From assembly GCA_947624215.1 (NCBI GenBank), contig CANQJJ010000001.1, forward strand, positions 1 to 64,000: 64,000 nt of DNA, read 5' to 3'. Position 1 is the stretch's first letter; the number at the start of each line of letters is the position of its first letter. Under the pieces are notes generated by a model, which did not search any database, was not told the origin of the DNA, and was given only the letters and a program-made list of their open reading frames with translations. The stretch comes from an uncultured Clostridia bacterium (GTDB lineage: Bacteria > Bacillota > Clostridia > Christensenellales > Borkfalkiaceae). This document shows positions 41,731-50,114 of the stretch, piece by piece. The translations under genes were made by a program, and so were the position numbers.

Positions 41731-42855
41731 ATGGTGATCGGAATCAAAGACGCTTTGAAATTCATCGGCATTTCCATTGTCGTATGCTGTGCGGCGTTCG
41801 TCTGCACCCTGTTTTTAAGTTATGATCTCGACCTAAATTCTCTCGAAAACATTCCCGACGCCGCCATGCCCTTATACAATGCCCAACTCTCTATGGGGAA
41901 AGCCATCGCCGCCATTTCGGGATGCGGTCTTGCGCTGACGTCGGTCGTGTTGCTTGTCTTTTATCTCAAAAACTATATCGACGCCCACGGCAGAGAGCTC
42001 GGGATCCTTAAAGCTATAGGCTATTCGAGATTTTCGGTCGCGAAACATTTTTGGATATTCGGACTCAGCGTGTTTTTCGGTACGGCAATCGGTTTTGTTG
42101 CGGCGTACCTCTATATGCCCACCTTCTACCGCGTTCAAAATGCAGACGGAATTTTGCCGGAGATGGCAGTGCATTTTCACTTCGAATTACCGATTTATTT
42201 GATCGTATTGCCTACGCTTGCCTTTGCGGGACTTGCGGTGCTATATGCTATTTGGAAATTGAAAGCTCCCGTGTTGAATTTATTACGGGGAAACTGCACA
42301 AAGGCAATCAAAGCGCATAAAGAAAAAGACGAGTCTTTTTTGAAAGGATTACGGAGCGCAACGTTGAAAAGTAAAAAATTACTTATATTTTTGATCGCGT
42401 TTTCCGCATTTTGCTTTTCGTCTATGGTGCAGATGTCCCTTTCCATGTCCGATCTTGCAAGCGAAACATTTGCGTGGATAATCCTTATGATCGGATTGAT
42501 TTTGGCGTTCATGACGCTTTTGATGTCCCTTTCAAGTGTCGTAAAGGGCAACGCAAAGACGATCGCCATGATGCGCATCTTCGGCTATGAAGATAGCGTT
42601 TGTTCCGATCGTATTCTCGGCGCATATCGTCCGTTTTCGTATATCGGATTTGTCGTCGGAACGATTTATCAATTCGCACTTTTGAAACTGATGCTCGGCG
42701 TATTCTTTGCCGATGTTGAGATCCCCGCTTACACGTTCGACTGGAAAGCGCTGATCATCGCCGCCATTGCATTTGTCGCCCTGTACGAGTTCATTCTCTT
42801 CTTATATGCAAAGAGGATCAAAAAGCTCTCGCTGAGATCCGTTATGGAGGAATAG
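41731..42855 (+). CDS. FtsX-family ABC transporter permease
   Basis: This 374 aa membrane protein has two FtsX cores (about residues 60-190 and 250-370), each with three or four TM helices. The motif GRELGILKAIGYSRFSVAK is typical of MacB/FtsX permeases, echoed by NAKTIAMMRIFGYEDSV. ATG 41731 follows the ATPase stop by 2 nt; GTG 41722 is an alternative. Likely exports or resists a peptide or antibiotic; substrate unknown. Confidence 0.9.
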   Translation: MVIGIKDALKFIGISIVVCCAAFVCTLFLSYDLDLNSLENIPDAAMPLYNAQLSMGKAIAAISGCGLALTSVVLLVFYLKNYIDAHGRELGILKAIGYSRFSVAKHFWIFGLSVFFGTAIGFVAAYLYMPTFYRVQNADGILPEMAVHFHFELPIYLIVLPTLAFAGLAVLYAIWKLKAPVLNLLRGNCTKAIKAHKEKDESFLKGLRSATLKSKKLLIFLIAFSAFCFSSMVQMSLSMSDLASETFAWIILMIGLILAFMTLLMSLSSVVKGNAKTIAMMRIFGYEDSVCSDRILGAYRPFSYIGFVVGTIYQFALLKLMLGVFFADVEIPAYTFDWKALIIAAIAFVALYEFILFLYAKRIKKLSLRSVMEE

Positions 42856-42904
42856 AAGACCCCAAATTTCAGTGTAAAACGTGAGTAATTTCTTGCAACA
42901 GAGG

Positions 42905-42933
42905 TTGACTTTTGGAGCGATCGGCGGTATACT
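42905..42933 (+). promoter_or_regulatory. Sigma-A promoter for LRR-glutaredoxin gene
   Basis: TTGACT (42905-42910), 17 bp, TATACT (42928-42933). Confidence 0.85.
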
Positions 42934-42956
42934 GAACACAGAGAGGAGGAAACAGT

Positions 42957-43676
42957 ATGTGGTGTGATTTTACGACGGAGATCCCGAGCAGGGCAATGGC
43001 GAACCAAACTACCTTTCAGGATTTTGTCATCCCCGATACCGTGACGCACATCGGCAAGGAAGCCTTCATGAACAGCTACGCCATCAAGAGGGTGTATATC
43101 CCGAAGAGCGTCGTCACCATCGAGCGGGACGCCTTCAAGGGCTGTGAGAATGTAGAGATCTTTTGTGAGGGAGAACCGCAAAAGGGCTGGGTATGCGGTA
43201 TGGGGAAGGAGATCGAGAGGGATTCTTTCGTAACGCCCGAGGACGAAGCTTTCAACTTCCATCGCTCGGGTGGATCTTTTTCGTCCACGACCATTGAGCG
43301 GGAGGTGGAGCGCTACCAAAATTGGAATCCCGACGGGCGCCCCGTGCATACGCATGTGCCTGAGAGCATCTACAAAGATTGGTTCCTCTTCCGCGTCAAG
43401 TATCTCAGGCTGTTCTACCTGCCCGGTTGCCCGTATTGCCGCTGGGCACAAAGGGCGATCGACGAACTCATGCAGCAACACCGCGAGTTCTACGGGATCA
43501 AGATCGATTGGATCGACGAGGATCTGAACTACGGTTTCGCCCAAAAATTTGACTACTACTATGTCCCGTCTATTTTCGATGAGAACAAAAAGCTCTACGA
43601 AGCCAAGCCGGGCGTCAAATATGACGAGCTCAAGCGCGCCATCGAAAGCTCCCTCATCAAGGCCATCAACGAATAG
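42957..43676 (+). CDS. BspA-type LRR fused to glutaredoxin-like domain
   Basis: This 239 aa cytosolic protein has an N-terminal BspA-like LRR_5 segment (about 20-80: DFVIPDTVTHIGKEAF, VYIPKSVVTIERDAF). Residues about 148-235 form a thioredoxin-fold domain with a glutaredoxin-type active site, Cys158-Pro-Tyr-Cys161 (LPGCPYCRWAQ), then YYVPSIF with the cis-Pro. There is no signal peptide, which is unusual for BspA repeats. GGAGG is the RBS. It faces an OhrR-like gene across a shared terminator. Confidence 0.85.
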   Translation: MWCDFTTEIPSRAMANQTTFQDFVIPDTVTHIGKEAFMNSYAIKRVYIPKSVVTIERDAFKGCENVEIFCEGEPQKGWVCGMGKEIERDSFVTPEDEAFNFHRSGGSFSSTTIEREVERYQNWNPDGRPVHTHVPESIYKDWFLFRVKYLRLFYLPGCPYCRWAQRAIDELMQQHREFYGIKIDWIDEDLNYGFAQKFDYYYVPSIFDENKKLYEAKPGVKYDELKRAIESSLIKAINE

Positions 43677-43710
43677 CTTTCGCCGCGGCCCAAATACAAA
43701 CGATAAAAAT

Positions 43711-43740
43711 TCCCGTACATTTCTGTACGGGATACTTTTT
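43711..43740. terminator. Bidirectional terminator
   Basis: TCCCGTACA (43711-43719) pairs with TGTACGGGA (43724-43732), with T-runs on both strands. It serves the LRR-glutaredoxin gene (+) and the OhrR-like gene (-). Confidence 0.85.
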
Positions 43741-44176
43741 ACTCATTTTGCGGGGCATCCAAAATCTTATAGAGAAGGTGGTAGAGCTCGTTGCATTCCT
43801 TGTCGGAAAGGGGGAGGCACCGCTCGAGCTGTTGCGGGACCTTGATCGCCTCTTCCCGCAAAACCGCCCCGCGCTCCGTGAGCGATACGAGCAAGACGCG
43901 CTCATCCTCCCTTGAACGCTTTCTCTGTACAAAGCCCTTTAGCTCGAGCATTTTGAGCATGGGGGTGAGGGTCCCCGAATCGAGATAGAGTTTTTCGCCG
44001 AGTTCTTTCACGCTGACTTCCCCGTGCTCCCACAGTACCATCATCGCGAGGTATTGGGTGTAAGTGAGCCCGAGAGGGTCGAGGTAGGGACGGTATCTGC
44101 GTATGATGTCTTTTGACGCCGCATACAGTGGAAAGCAAAGCTGGTGATCGAGTTTGAGCAAATCGTATTTATCCAT
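43739..44176 (-). CDS. OhrR-like MarR-family peroxide sensor
   Basis: This 145 aa protein begins LLKLDHQLCFPLYAASK with Cys14, the position and context of the redox-sensing Cys of OhrR. HTH and wing are VSVKELGEKLYLDSGTLTPMLK and REDERVLLVSLTERG. OhrR represses organic-hydroperoxide resistance genes. No ohr gene is in the window. RBS GGAGTG. Its operator is visible in its own promoter. Confidence 0.88.
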   Translation of the reverse strand: MDKYDLLKLDHQLCFPLYAASKDIIRRYRPYLDPLGLTYTQYLAMMVLWEHGEVSVKELGEKLYLDSGTLTPMLKMLELKGFVQRKRSREDERVLLVSLTERGAVLREEAIKVPQQLERCLPLSDKECNELYHLLYKILDAPQNE

Positions 44177-44197
44177 GTCTGCACTCCGTTTGTTAAG

Positions 44198-44226
44198 AGT
44201 ATAGCACAATTTGGAAAAATTGTCAA
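44198..44226 (-). promoter_or_regulatory. ohrR-like promoter with ACAATTT/AAATTGT operator
   Basis: On the minus strand TTGACA, 17 bp, TATACT. The spacer contains a perfect inverted repeat ACAATTT-4-AAATTGT (44206-44223), close to known OhrR operators (TACAATT/AATTGTA). Binding would block polymerase. Confidence 0.8.
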
Positions 44227-44279
44227 GCCCTTTGCGAAGAATAAGCAGTTATGCCGGTTTTTTGCAGATCTCGATTCGC

Positions 44280-44726
44280 TCAATAGGAAGAGGAGGCGCG
44301 GTCCATTTCGCGCTTTAAGTCGCGTTCCTTGATGGACTGCTTTTTATCGTAGGCGTGTTTACCCTTGCAGAGGGCGATCTCGACCTTCACGAGTGCGTCC
44401 TTGAAATAGATCTTGAGGGGGACGAGGGTGAAGCCGCGCTCATTGACCTTCCCCACGATCTTGAAGATCTCCGCGCGGTGGAGCAGGAGCTTCCTGTCCT
44501 TTCTCGAATCGCGCGTGGAAAAGGCGCCGCTCTTATCGTAGAGTGCGATGTGCATGTTTTTGATGTAGACTTCCCCGCCGCGCACTTCACAGAAGCTCTC
44601 CCCGATGGAGGCTTTGCCTGCGCGGAGCGACTTTACCTCTGCACCTTCGAGAACGATCCCCGCCTCGAATTTCTCCTGGATAAAGTATTCAAAGGAAGCA
44701 GAACGGTTGACTGCAATGATTTTCAT
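44280..44726 (-). CDS. smpB: SsrA-binding protein SmpB
   Basis: This 148 aa protein starts MKIIAVNRSASFEYFI, has GIVLEGAEVKSLRAGKASI and ends KKQSIKERDLKREM with a tail for ribosome decoding-site binding. It delivers tmRNA to stalled ribosomes. ATG overlaps the rnr stop (ATGA). The ssrA RNA gene, often downstream, is not seen before the next gene. Confidence 0.96.
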   Translation of the reverse strand: MKIIAVNRSASFEYFIQEKFEAGIVLEGAEVKSLRAGKASIGESFCEVRGGEVYIKNMHIALYDKSGAFSTRDSRKDRKLLLHRAEIFKIVGKVNERGFTLVPLKIYFKDALVKVEIALCKGKHAYDKKQSIKERDLKREMDRASSSY

Positions 44727-46798
44727 AGTTTTTTCACCAATCCGAACAGAACTCTTCGGGCGCCCCAATCGACGCCGTCAACGCGCACCCGCACCCTCAT
44801 GCCCAGCGAAAACGCGTTGTGCATGCCCTTGAGAATGTAGTGCGTATCGAGAAATTCATAATGATCGTCGGGAAGGGTCTCCAACGGCAGGAAGCCCTCG
44901 ACGGTGTTTGCGAACTCGGCAAAGAGACCGAAACCCGTCACCCCCGAGACTGTGGCGTCGTATTCCTCCCCGATCTTATCCTGCATATAGGCGACAATGT
45001 AGAGGGCGTCGACGTCCCGCTCGGCGTCAGCGGCATTTTTCTCCGTCATGGAGGAGCGGATGGCCGCCTGTTTTACAAAGTCCCGATAGTTTTCCGCGGC
45101 CTTTGCGGGATCCGTGAGCGCCTCTTTGATGATGCGGTGGATACAGAGATCGGGATAGCGGCGGATGGGGGAGGTGAAGTGGCAGTAGCATTCCGAGGCG
45201 AGCCCGAAGTGCCCGAGATTGACGGGCGAATACTGTGCCTTCATCATCGAGCGGAGCATGACGCGGTTGACGAGGGGATAGAGCGGAGAGCCCTCCAAGC
45301 CGTTCAAAAGTTCCTGATAGTCGGCGGGGGAGACATTCGCGGCGTCAAACTTGGCATTGATGCCGAGCTCTTTGAGAAATGTGAGGAAGTCCTCGGCCTT
45401 CTCCTCCGACGGCTTTTCGTGGACGCGGTAAACAAAGGGCATGCGCATCTCCGTCATGATGGCCGCGACGCTCTCGTTGGCGAGCACCATGAACTGCTCG
45501 ATCATGTCGTGCGAGATCGTGCGCTTGAAGTCGGGAATGTCGATGCGCCCGTCATCGTATAAGATCTTCGCCTCTTGGATGTCGAGCTCTACCCCGCCCC
45601 GCTTTTCCCGTGCATTTTTCAAAATATGGGTAAGCTCTACGGCGGTGGCGACGAGCCCTGCAAGATCTGGATATGCAGCGACGGCTTCGGGATCTCCCTC
45701 GGCAATGCGCGTGACGTCGGTGTAGGTCATGCGGTGCGAGGAGTTGATGACGGAGGGAACGATGCGCCTTTTGAGCACCTTCCCTTGCGGGCTTACCGTC
45801 ATGAGGCAGGAGAGCGTGAGGCGGTCCACGCCCTCATTGAGCGAGCAGATATCGTTGGAGAGCGCAGGCGGGAGCATGGGCAGGACGCGGTCTGGAAAGT
45901 ATACGCTTGTTCCCCGTTCGAATGCTTCGCGGTCGAGGGGGGAATTGCGCTTGACATAGTGTGAGACATCTGCGATGTGCACGCCGAGCTCGAAGTTTTT
46001 CCCTGTTTTCTTGACGGAGATGGCGTCGTCGATGTCGCGCGTGTCCTCCCCGTCAATGGTGATGATGCACTCGCCCCGCAGATCCAGCCGTCCTCCGATT
46101 TCGGCCGCCGTCTTCCGCTTTGCCTGTTTTTCGGCCTCGCGCAGGACTTCTTCTGGGAATTCCTCCCTCAAATTGTGGGCGCGGATGAGGGCAAGTTCCT
46201 CGGTGAAGAGATCGCCGCTCTCGCCGAGCACTTCCGCGATCTCACCCATGAGAGGGGAATAGGAGGTGATGCGCACGACGACTTTAGAGCCGACAGCCCG
46301 CATTCTCCTGCCATGCCCCGCGATGAGGATATCGGTAGAGAATTTTTTTTCGTCGGGCCGCACGAAGATCGTCTGCCCGTCCCGAAGGCAGGTCCCGACG
46401 ACCTCGCGGTAACCCCTGTCGAGAATTGCGAGGATCTCGCCCTCGTCGTCCGATCTTCCTTGGACGGGGATCGCGAGAACGGTATCGAGGTGCAGGGCGC
46501 CGAGCGTCGCGCGGTGGGGGATAAAGAGGTCCTGCGAACCGTCGTCGGGCACGAAAAACCCGAACCCGCGCTCGTTTCCGGTGAAGACGCCCTTCTTAGC
46601 GCCGAATTGCTCGGCCGTTCCGAACCGCCCGCGCGTATCCGTCAAAAGTTCTCCCGTCCGCACGAGGGATAAGAGCATGTCCTTTACGGCGAGCGATTCG
46701 CGCCTCCCGAGCCTGAGCCGTCTTGCGATTTCGGCGTCCGTAAGCAGTGCGAATTCGCCGCACAGGATCTGATTCAGAAGCGATTGTTTTGCGTTCAA
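44723..46798 (-). CDS. rnr: Ribonuclease R
   Basis: This 691 aa 3'-5' exoribonuclease has an N-terminal HTH and cold-shock domains, the RNB catalytic core (GEDTRDIDDAISV with the Mg-binding Asp residues) and a C-terminal S1 domain (GEEYDATVSGVTGFGLFAEF). It assists SmpB-tmRNA in degrading faulty mRNA, and overlaps smpB. The start is TTG 46798, 6 nt after AAGGAG; no in-frame ATG fits, since upstream codons run into secG. Confidence 0.94.
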   Translation of the reverse strand: MNAKQSLLNQILCGEFALLTDAEIARRLRLGRRESLAVKDMLLSLVRTGELLTDTRGRFGTAEQFGAKKGVFTGNERGFGFFVPDDGSQDLFIPHRATLGALHLDTVLAIPVQGRSDDEGEILAILDRGYREVVGTCLRDGQTIFVRPDEKKFSTDILIAGHGRRMRAVGSKVVVRITSYSPLMGEIAEVLGESGDLFTEELALIRAHNLREEFPEEVLREAEKQAKRKTAAEIGGRLDLRGECIITIDGEDTRDIDDAISVKKTGKNFELGVHIADVSHYVKRNSPLDREAFERGTSVYFPDRVLPMLPPALSNDICSLNEGVDRLTLSCLMTVSPQGKVLKRRIVPSVINSSHRMTYTDVTRIAEGDPEAVAAYPDLAGLVATAVELTHILKNAREKRGGVELDIQEAKILYDDGRIDIPDFKRTISHDMIEQFMVLANESVAAIMTEMRMPFVYRVHEKPSEEKAEDFLTFLKELGINAKFDAANVSPADYQELLNGLEGSPLYPLVNRVMLRSMMKAQYSPVNLGHFGLASECYCHFTSPIRRYPDLCIHRIIKEALTDPAKAAENYRDFVKQAAIRSSMTEKNAADAERDVDALYIVAYMQDKIGEEYDATVSGVTGFGLFAEFANTVEGFLPLETLPDDHYEFLDTHYILKGMHNAFSLGMRVRVRVDGVDWGARRVLFGLVKKL

Positions 46799-46818
46799 AG
46801 CATTCTCCTTGGATGAAA

Positions 46819-46840
46819 AAGCGGGCAAGCACGATGCCCG
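46819..46840 (-). terminator. Terminator between secG and rnr
   Basis: GCGGGC (46820-46825) pairs with GCCCGC (46835-46840); on the minus strand it is followed by TTTTTC. Confidence 0.7.
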
Positions 46841-46866
46841 CCCGCAGTGATGATTCGCAGTTGTTC

Positions 46867-47208
46867 TCAGAAAGCAAGGCCCCAGATCGCAGGGATCTGA
46901 AGGATGAAGAACGTAATGGCAAACACGCCGAGAACGCCGAGACAGATGAGCGTCCACATTTTCAGCTTCGCCTCGGTGGATTTTCCCTTGTTCTTCCCGT
47001 AGAAGGTCTCGCTCGATCCGCCCAGCGCGTCGATGCCCTGTGAATTCCCGGGCGTGAGCATGACGAGCACGATGGCGGCGAGTGCAGCGACGCCCATGGC
47101 AATGATGAGGGCAAGGCTGACTGCGCGATAGGTCACGAATGAGGCCTCGGTACCTGCAAAGTCCGAAGCGTCAATGAGTAAATTTGAGATGATAGACAGT
47201 AAATTCAT
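46867..47208 (-). CDS. secG: Protein-export membrane protein SecG
   Basis: This 113 aa protein has two TM helices (about 30-52 and 85-107) with the SecG motif GIDALGGSSETFYGKNKG between them, a match to the family loop. It is slightly longer at the N-terminus than usual. It joins SecYE to aid translocation. The secG-rnr-smpB order is conserved in Firmicutes. Confidence 0.92.
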   Translation of the reverse strand: MNLLSIISNLLIDASDFAGTEASFVTYRAVSLALIIAMGVAALAAIVLVMLTPGNSQGIDALGGSSETFYGKNKGKSTEAKLKMWTLICLGVLGVFAITFFILQIPAIWGLAF

Positions 47209-47245
47209 GGAACTCGATCCTCTTTCTTACCGAAATACGGGTAAT

Positions 47246-47274
47246 ATTATACCATATCGTCCTCTTGTTGACAA
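47246..47274 (-). promoter_or_regulatory. Sigma-A promoter of secG-rnr-smpB
   Basis: On the minus strand TTGTCA, 17 bp, TATAAT. Confidence 0.85.
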
Positions 47275-47305
47275 CTTTTTTTGGCCTGTTTTTCAAAAAT
47301 AAAAA

Positions 47306-47332
47306 ATAATTCCCCATGAAACAGGGAATTAT
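47306..47332 (-). terminator. Terminator of lipoprotein gene
   Basis: On the minus strand ATAATTCCC pairs with GGGGAATTAT, followed by TTTTTATTTTT. Confidence 0.85.
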
Positions 47333-47345
47333 CTCGGCTGAAAAT

Positions 47346-47804
47346 TTACTTGGTCCCCTTGAAGATCTTTTGGTCTCCGAAGATGAGCACGCAGTTTTCG
47401 TTGACGACGTCGCTTTGCTGATATTTCTCCCAAAGCTCGTCGAACTTCTCCTTATCCGATTCGGAAAGATCCTCTTTGTAGTGCTTTTGGAGCTCGTCGA
47501 CGTTCGTATATTCCCAAACGATCGCATACTTTGCGGTGACAAGACCCGCGAGCTCGGAAATGGTGGGATCCTCGGACAGCTGGGCCGTCGTGAGGAAGTG
47601 AACGGTGGCGTCCGCTTCTTTTACATCCTCATCCTTGACACCGAACGCCTTTTTCAATGCCTCGGTGAGTTCGATCTCATGGTAGCCTTCATTCTCATAG
47701 GCCGACTTAATCTTGCCCCAGGCGGAGCCGCACGCGCAGAGGCCGACGAGCAATACTGCAACGATGGCCAGAGCGGTTACAACAACTGAAAGTTTCTTTT
47801 TCAT
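47346..47804 (-). CDS. Small lipoprotein of unknown function
   Basis: This 152 aa protein has a signal peptide with lipobox LCAC (Cys25). The mature part (about 127 aa) is acidic and helical, with HEIELTEALKKAFGVKDEDV and DELWEKYQQSDVV. No family is recognised. RBS AAGGAGAG. It has its own promoter and terminator and is divergent from aroK. Confidence 0.8.
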   Translation of the reverse strand: MKKKLSVVVTALAIVAVLLVGLCACGSAWGKIKSAYENEGYHEIELTEALKKAFGVKDEDVKEADATVHFLTTAQLSEDPTISELAGLVTAKYAIVWEYTNVDELQKHYKEDLSESDKEKFDELWEKYQQSDVVNENCVLIFGDQKIFKGTK

Positions 47805-47827
47805 AACTCTCTCCTTGTTTTTTGTTT

Positions 47828-47856
47828 ATTGTAACGCATTCCTTGGCGGTTGTCAA
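47828..47856 (-). promoter_or_regulatory. Sigma-A promoter of lipoprotein gene
   Basis: On the minus strand TTGACA, 17 bp, TACAAT. Confidence 0.85.
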
Positions 47857-47918
47857 GTCTTTAACATCTGTGGGAAGAAAAAATTTCCTGTATTTTTTCG
47901 TGCGGCGGGGCTGTGTGC

Positions 47919-47947
47919 TTGACATTTTGGTTGCGGAAAGGTACAAT
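47919..47947 (+). promoter_or_regulatory. Promoter giving a leaderless aroK mRNA
   Basis: TTGACA (47919-47924), 17 bp, TACAAT (47942-47947), then 6 nt to ATG 47954. No RBS. Confidence 0.85.
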
Positions 47948-47953
47948 AAGTGC

Positions 47954-48460
47954 ATGTATCGGCTCGTCCTTATCGGCATGCCCGCCTGCGGCAAAAGCAC
48001 GACGGGAAAGAATTTGGCCAAACGGTGCCATATCCCGTTTACAGACGGAGACAGTCTCATAAGGGAGCAGACGGGAAAACCCCTGCACCGCCTCATCGAG
48101 GAGCGTGGCACGGAGGGATTTTTGGCCCTCGAAGAGGAGATCCTGTGCTCCTTTGCGCCCGAAGGCGGCTTTGTGTTGGCACCCGGCGGGAGCGCCGTCT
48201 ACTCTGCGCGTGCGATGGCACACCTCAAAGAGCTCGGAACGGCCGTCTATCTGAAACTTTCCTGTGACTGCATAGAGAAGCGCATCCCGGACTTTGTTGC
48301 GCGCGGCGTTGTGATGCGAGGCAATATCCGAACGATCCGCGGGCTATACGGCGAGCGCGTGCCGCTCTATGAGCGCTATGCGGACATCACGGTGGACGTG
48401 AATACATTGACGACGGAGGAGATCGCGGAAAAAATTCTCCGTGAATTAAACGGCAAATGA
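47954..48460 (+). CDS. aroK: Shikimate kinase
   Basis: This 168 aa P-loop kinase has GMPACGKSTTG (Walker A), DGDSLIREQTG and the PGGSAVY loop. It phosphorylates shikimate in the aromatic pathway; aroA at 61686 supplies the next step. The start is defined by the leaderless promoter. panE overlaps its stop. Family assignment versus other small kinases is good. Confidence 0.88.
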   Translation: MYRLVLIGMPACGKSTTGKNLAKRCHIPFTDGDSLIREQTGKPLHRLIEERGTEGFLALEEEILCSFAPEGGFVLAPGGSAVYSARAMAHLKELGTAVYLKLSCDCIEKRIPDFVARGVVMRGNIRTIRGLYGERVPLYERYADITVDVNTLTTEEIAEKILRELNGK

Positions 48461-49398
48461 GAATTTGTATTTACGGCGCCGGGGCGATGGGAACAAGCCT
48501 CGGCCTTGAACTCGGGAAGGCTGGCATTTCCTGTACCTTTGTAACACGCAATGCCGCGCAGGTCCGAAATTTACAGCAGCAAGGGCTTGACGCGTGTCTT
48601 CCCGCGGACATGGTAGGGGCCTACGACGTCATCTTTCTTGCGACGAAGCAGCGCGACAATCGTTTGATCGCAGAATTTTTACAAAATTTCCTTGCCTCTG
48701 ACGGCGTGCTCGTCACCGTGCAGAACGGTCTTCCGGAGGCAGGGCTTGCGGAGGTGCTCGGGGCCGACCGCGTCTACGGCTGTGCGCTCGGGTGGGGCGC
48801 CGAACTTTCGGACGGAGAATTGAAAGTCACCTCGTCCGAGAGTCGGAAGCGCCTTGCGATCGGAGCATACGGCAAGGGGGAGCGGCTCGGGGAACTCGTT
48901 TCTCTCCTTGGGCAGGCCTTTTTCGTCACCGAGGGCGACCTTGCCGAGATCCGTTTTTCTAAACTTGTCGTCAATGCCGCTTTTTCCACCATTTCTGCCA
49001 TTACGGGCTGTACATTCGGGCAGATCTCCGTCAAATACAGGAAACAGGCGCTTGCGCTCATGCGGGAGACGGTCGCAGTCGCGAAGGCATACGGCTGCAC
49101 CCGTCTCGTGCAAAACGGGCACGATATCTTGAAATATGCTTCAAGCCCGTTTGCGGGGCTGGTTCTTCCCTTTGCGATGAGGAAACATGCCGCGATCAAG
49201 TCCGGTATGCTCCGTGATATTATGGCGGGAAAACGCTGCGATGTAGACTTTGTCGCAGGTGCCGTTGTGCAAGCAGGACAAAAAAAGGGCATACCATGTC
49301 CGAGAATGGCGCGTGCAGTCGCCCTTGTTCACGAGATTGAGAACGGGCTCGCGGAGATCGCGCCCGAGAGTATTTACTTAATGGAGGATGCACTGTGA
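48457..49398 (+). CDS. panE: 2-dehydropantoate 2-reductase (PanE/ApbA)
   Basis: This 313 aa NADPH-dependent reductase begins MRICIYGAGAMGTSLG (Rossmann), has TKQRDN, VQNGL and FSKLVVNAAFSTISAITG with the catalytic Lys. It makes pantoate for coenzyme A. The ATGA overlap with aroK and the GTGA overlap with the next gene tie it into one operon. Confidence 0.92.
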   Translation: MRICIYGAGAMGTSLGLELGKAGISCTFVTRNAAQVRNLQQQGLDACLPADMVGAYDVIFLATKQRDNRLIAEFLQNFLASDGVLVTVQNGLPEAGLAEVLGADRVYGCALGWGAELSDGELKVTSSESRKRLAIGAYGKGERLGELVSLLGQAFFVTEGDLAEIRFSKLVVNAAFSTISAITGCTFGQISVKYRKQALALMRETVAVAKAYGCTRLVQNGHDILKYASSPFAGLVLPFAMRKHAAIKSGMLRDIMAGKRCDVDFVAGAVVQAGQKKGIPCPRMARAVALVHEIENGLAEIAPESIYLMEDAL

Positions 49399-50114
49399 GA
49401 TTGATCTTGATCCGCCACGGCGATCCCGATTACGTGCACGATTCCCTCACGCCCAAGGGGCGCCGCGAGGCGGAACTTTTGGCTCTTCGCGCAAAGAATT
49501 GGCATGTCGACGATGTGTATACTTCTCCGCTCGGCCGTGCCAAAGAGACGGCGCAGCCCTGCCTTGCCGTCTGGGGGAAAGAGGCGTCTGTTCTCGATTG
49601 GGCGCAGGAGTTCTTCTTCGCCGAGGCCGAAAAGGAGGGCAAGCTCTCCCTCGTGTGGGATTTTTATCCCGCCGATTGGACGGGGCGCGATGAAAATTTC
49701 CGCGAGACAGCTTGGCTTGACCTTCCCGAGGTATGCCATGTTCGCGACGCCTATGAAGAGACGTGCGCTTCGCTCGACGCTTTGCTCGCAAGCTACGGCT
49801 ATATGCGCGACGGCAGAATGTACCGTGTGAAGGAGCATTCAGATAAGACCATCGTCATTTTTTGTCACTTCGGGGTCACAATGGTATTTTTGTCCCATCT
49901 TCTCAACATTTCCGCGGAGGCGCTGTGGCACGGCCTGTTTCTCGCGCCAACGTCCGTCACGGTTTTGAATTCCGAGGAACGGCGGGACGACGAGGCCTAT
50001 TTTCGCGCCGAGCGTATCGGTGACTGTCATCATCTCATCGCGGGAGGCGAACCGATCTCCCCGAGCGGCTATTTTACGGATATTTTTCAGGAATCATCAG
50101 GAGGAAGAATATGA
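49395..50114 (+). CDS. Histidine phosphatase family protein
   Basis: This 239 aa protein has LIRHGDPDY with catalytic His8 and TSPLGRAKETA, typical of the phosphoglycerate-mutase-like fold; IVIFCHFGVTM holds the second His. GTG start at 49395 with GGAGGATG before it. Substrate unknown. gltX follows with ATG overlapping the end (ATG 50111 before stop 50114). Confidence 0.88.
   Translation: MRLILIRHGDPDYVHDSLTPKGRREAELLALRAKNWHVDDVYTSPLGRAKETAQPCLAVWGKEASVLDWAQEFFFAEAEKEGKLSLVWDFYPADWTGRDENFRETAWLDLPEVCHVRDAYEETCASLDALLASYGYMRDGRMYRVKEHSDKTIVIFCHFGVTMVFLSHLLNISAEALWHGLFLAPTSVTVLNSEERRDDEAYFRAERIGDCHHLIAGGEPISPSGYFTDIFQESSGGRI

Noticed and set aside
39248..42860. Integrated mobile element at tRNA-Leu
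   Set aside because: No integrase, and no duplicate of the tRNA 3' end was found downstream; kept only as a composition-based island.
44224..44279. Possible ssrA (tmRNA) next to smpB
   Set aside because: The gap is only about 55 nt and lacks any tRNA-like ends.
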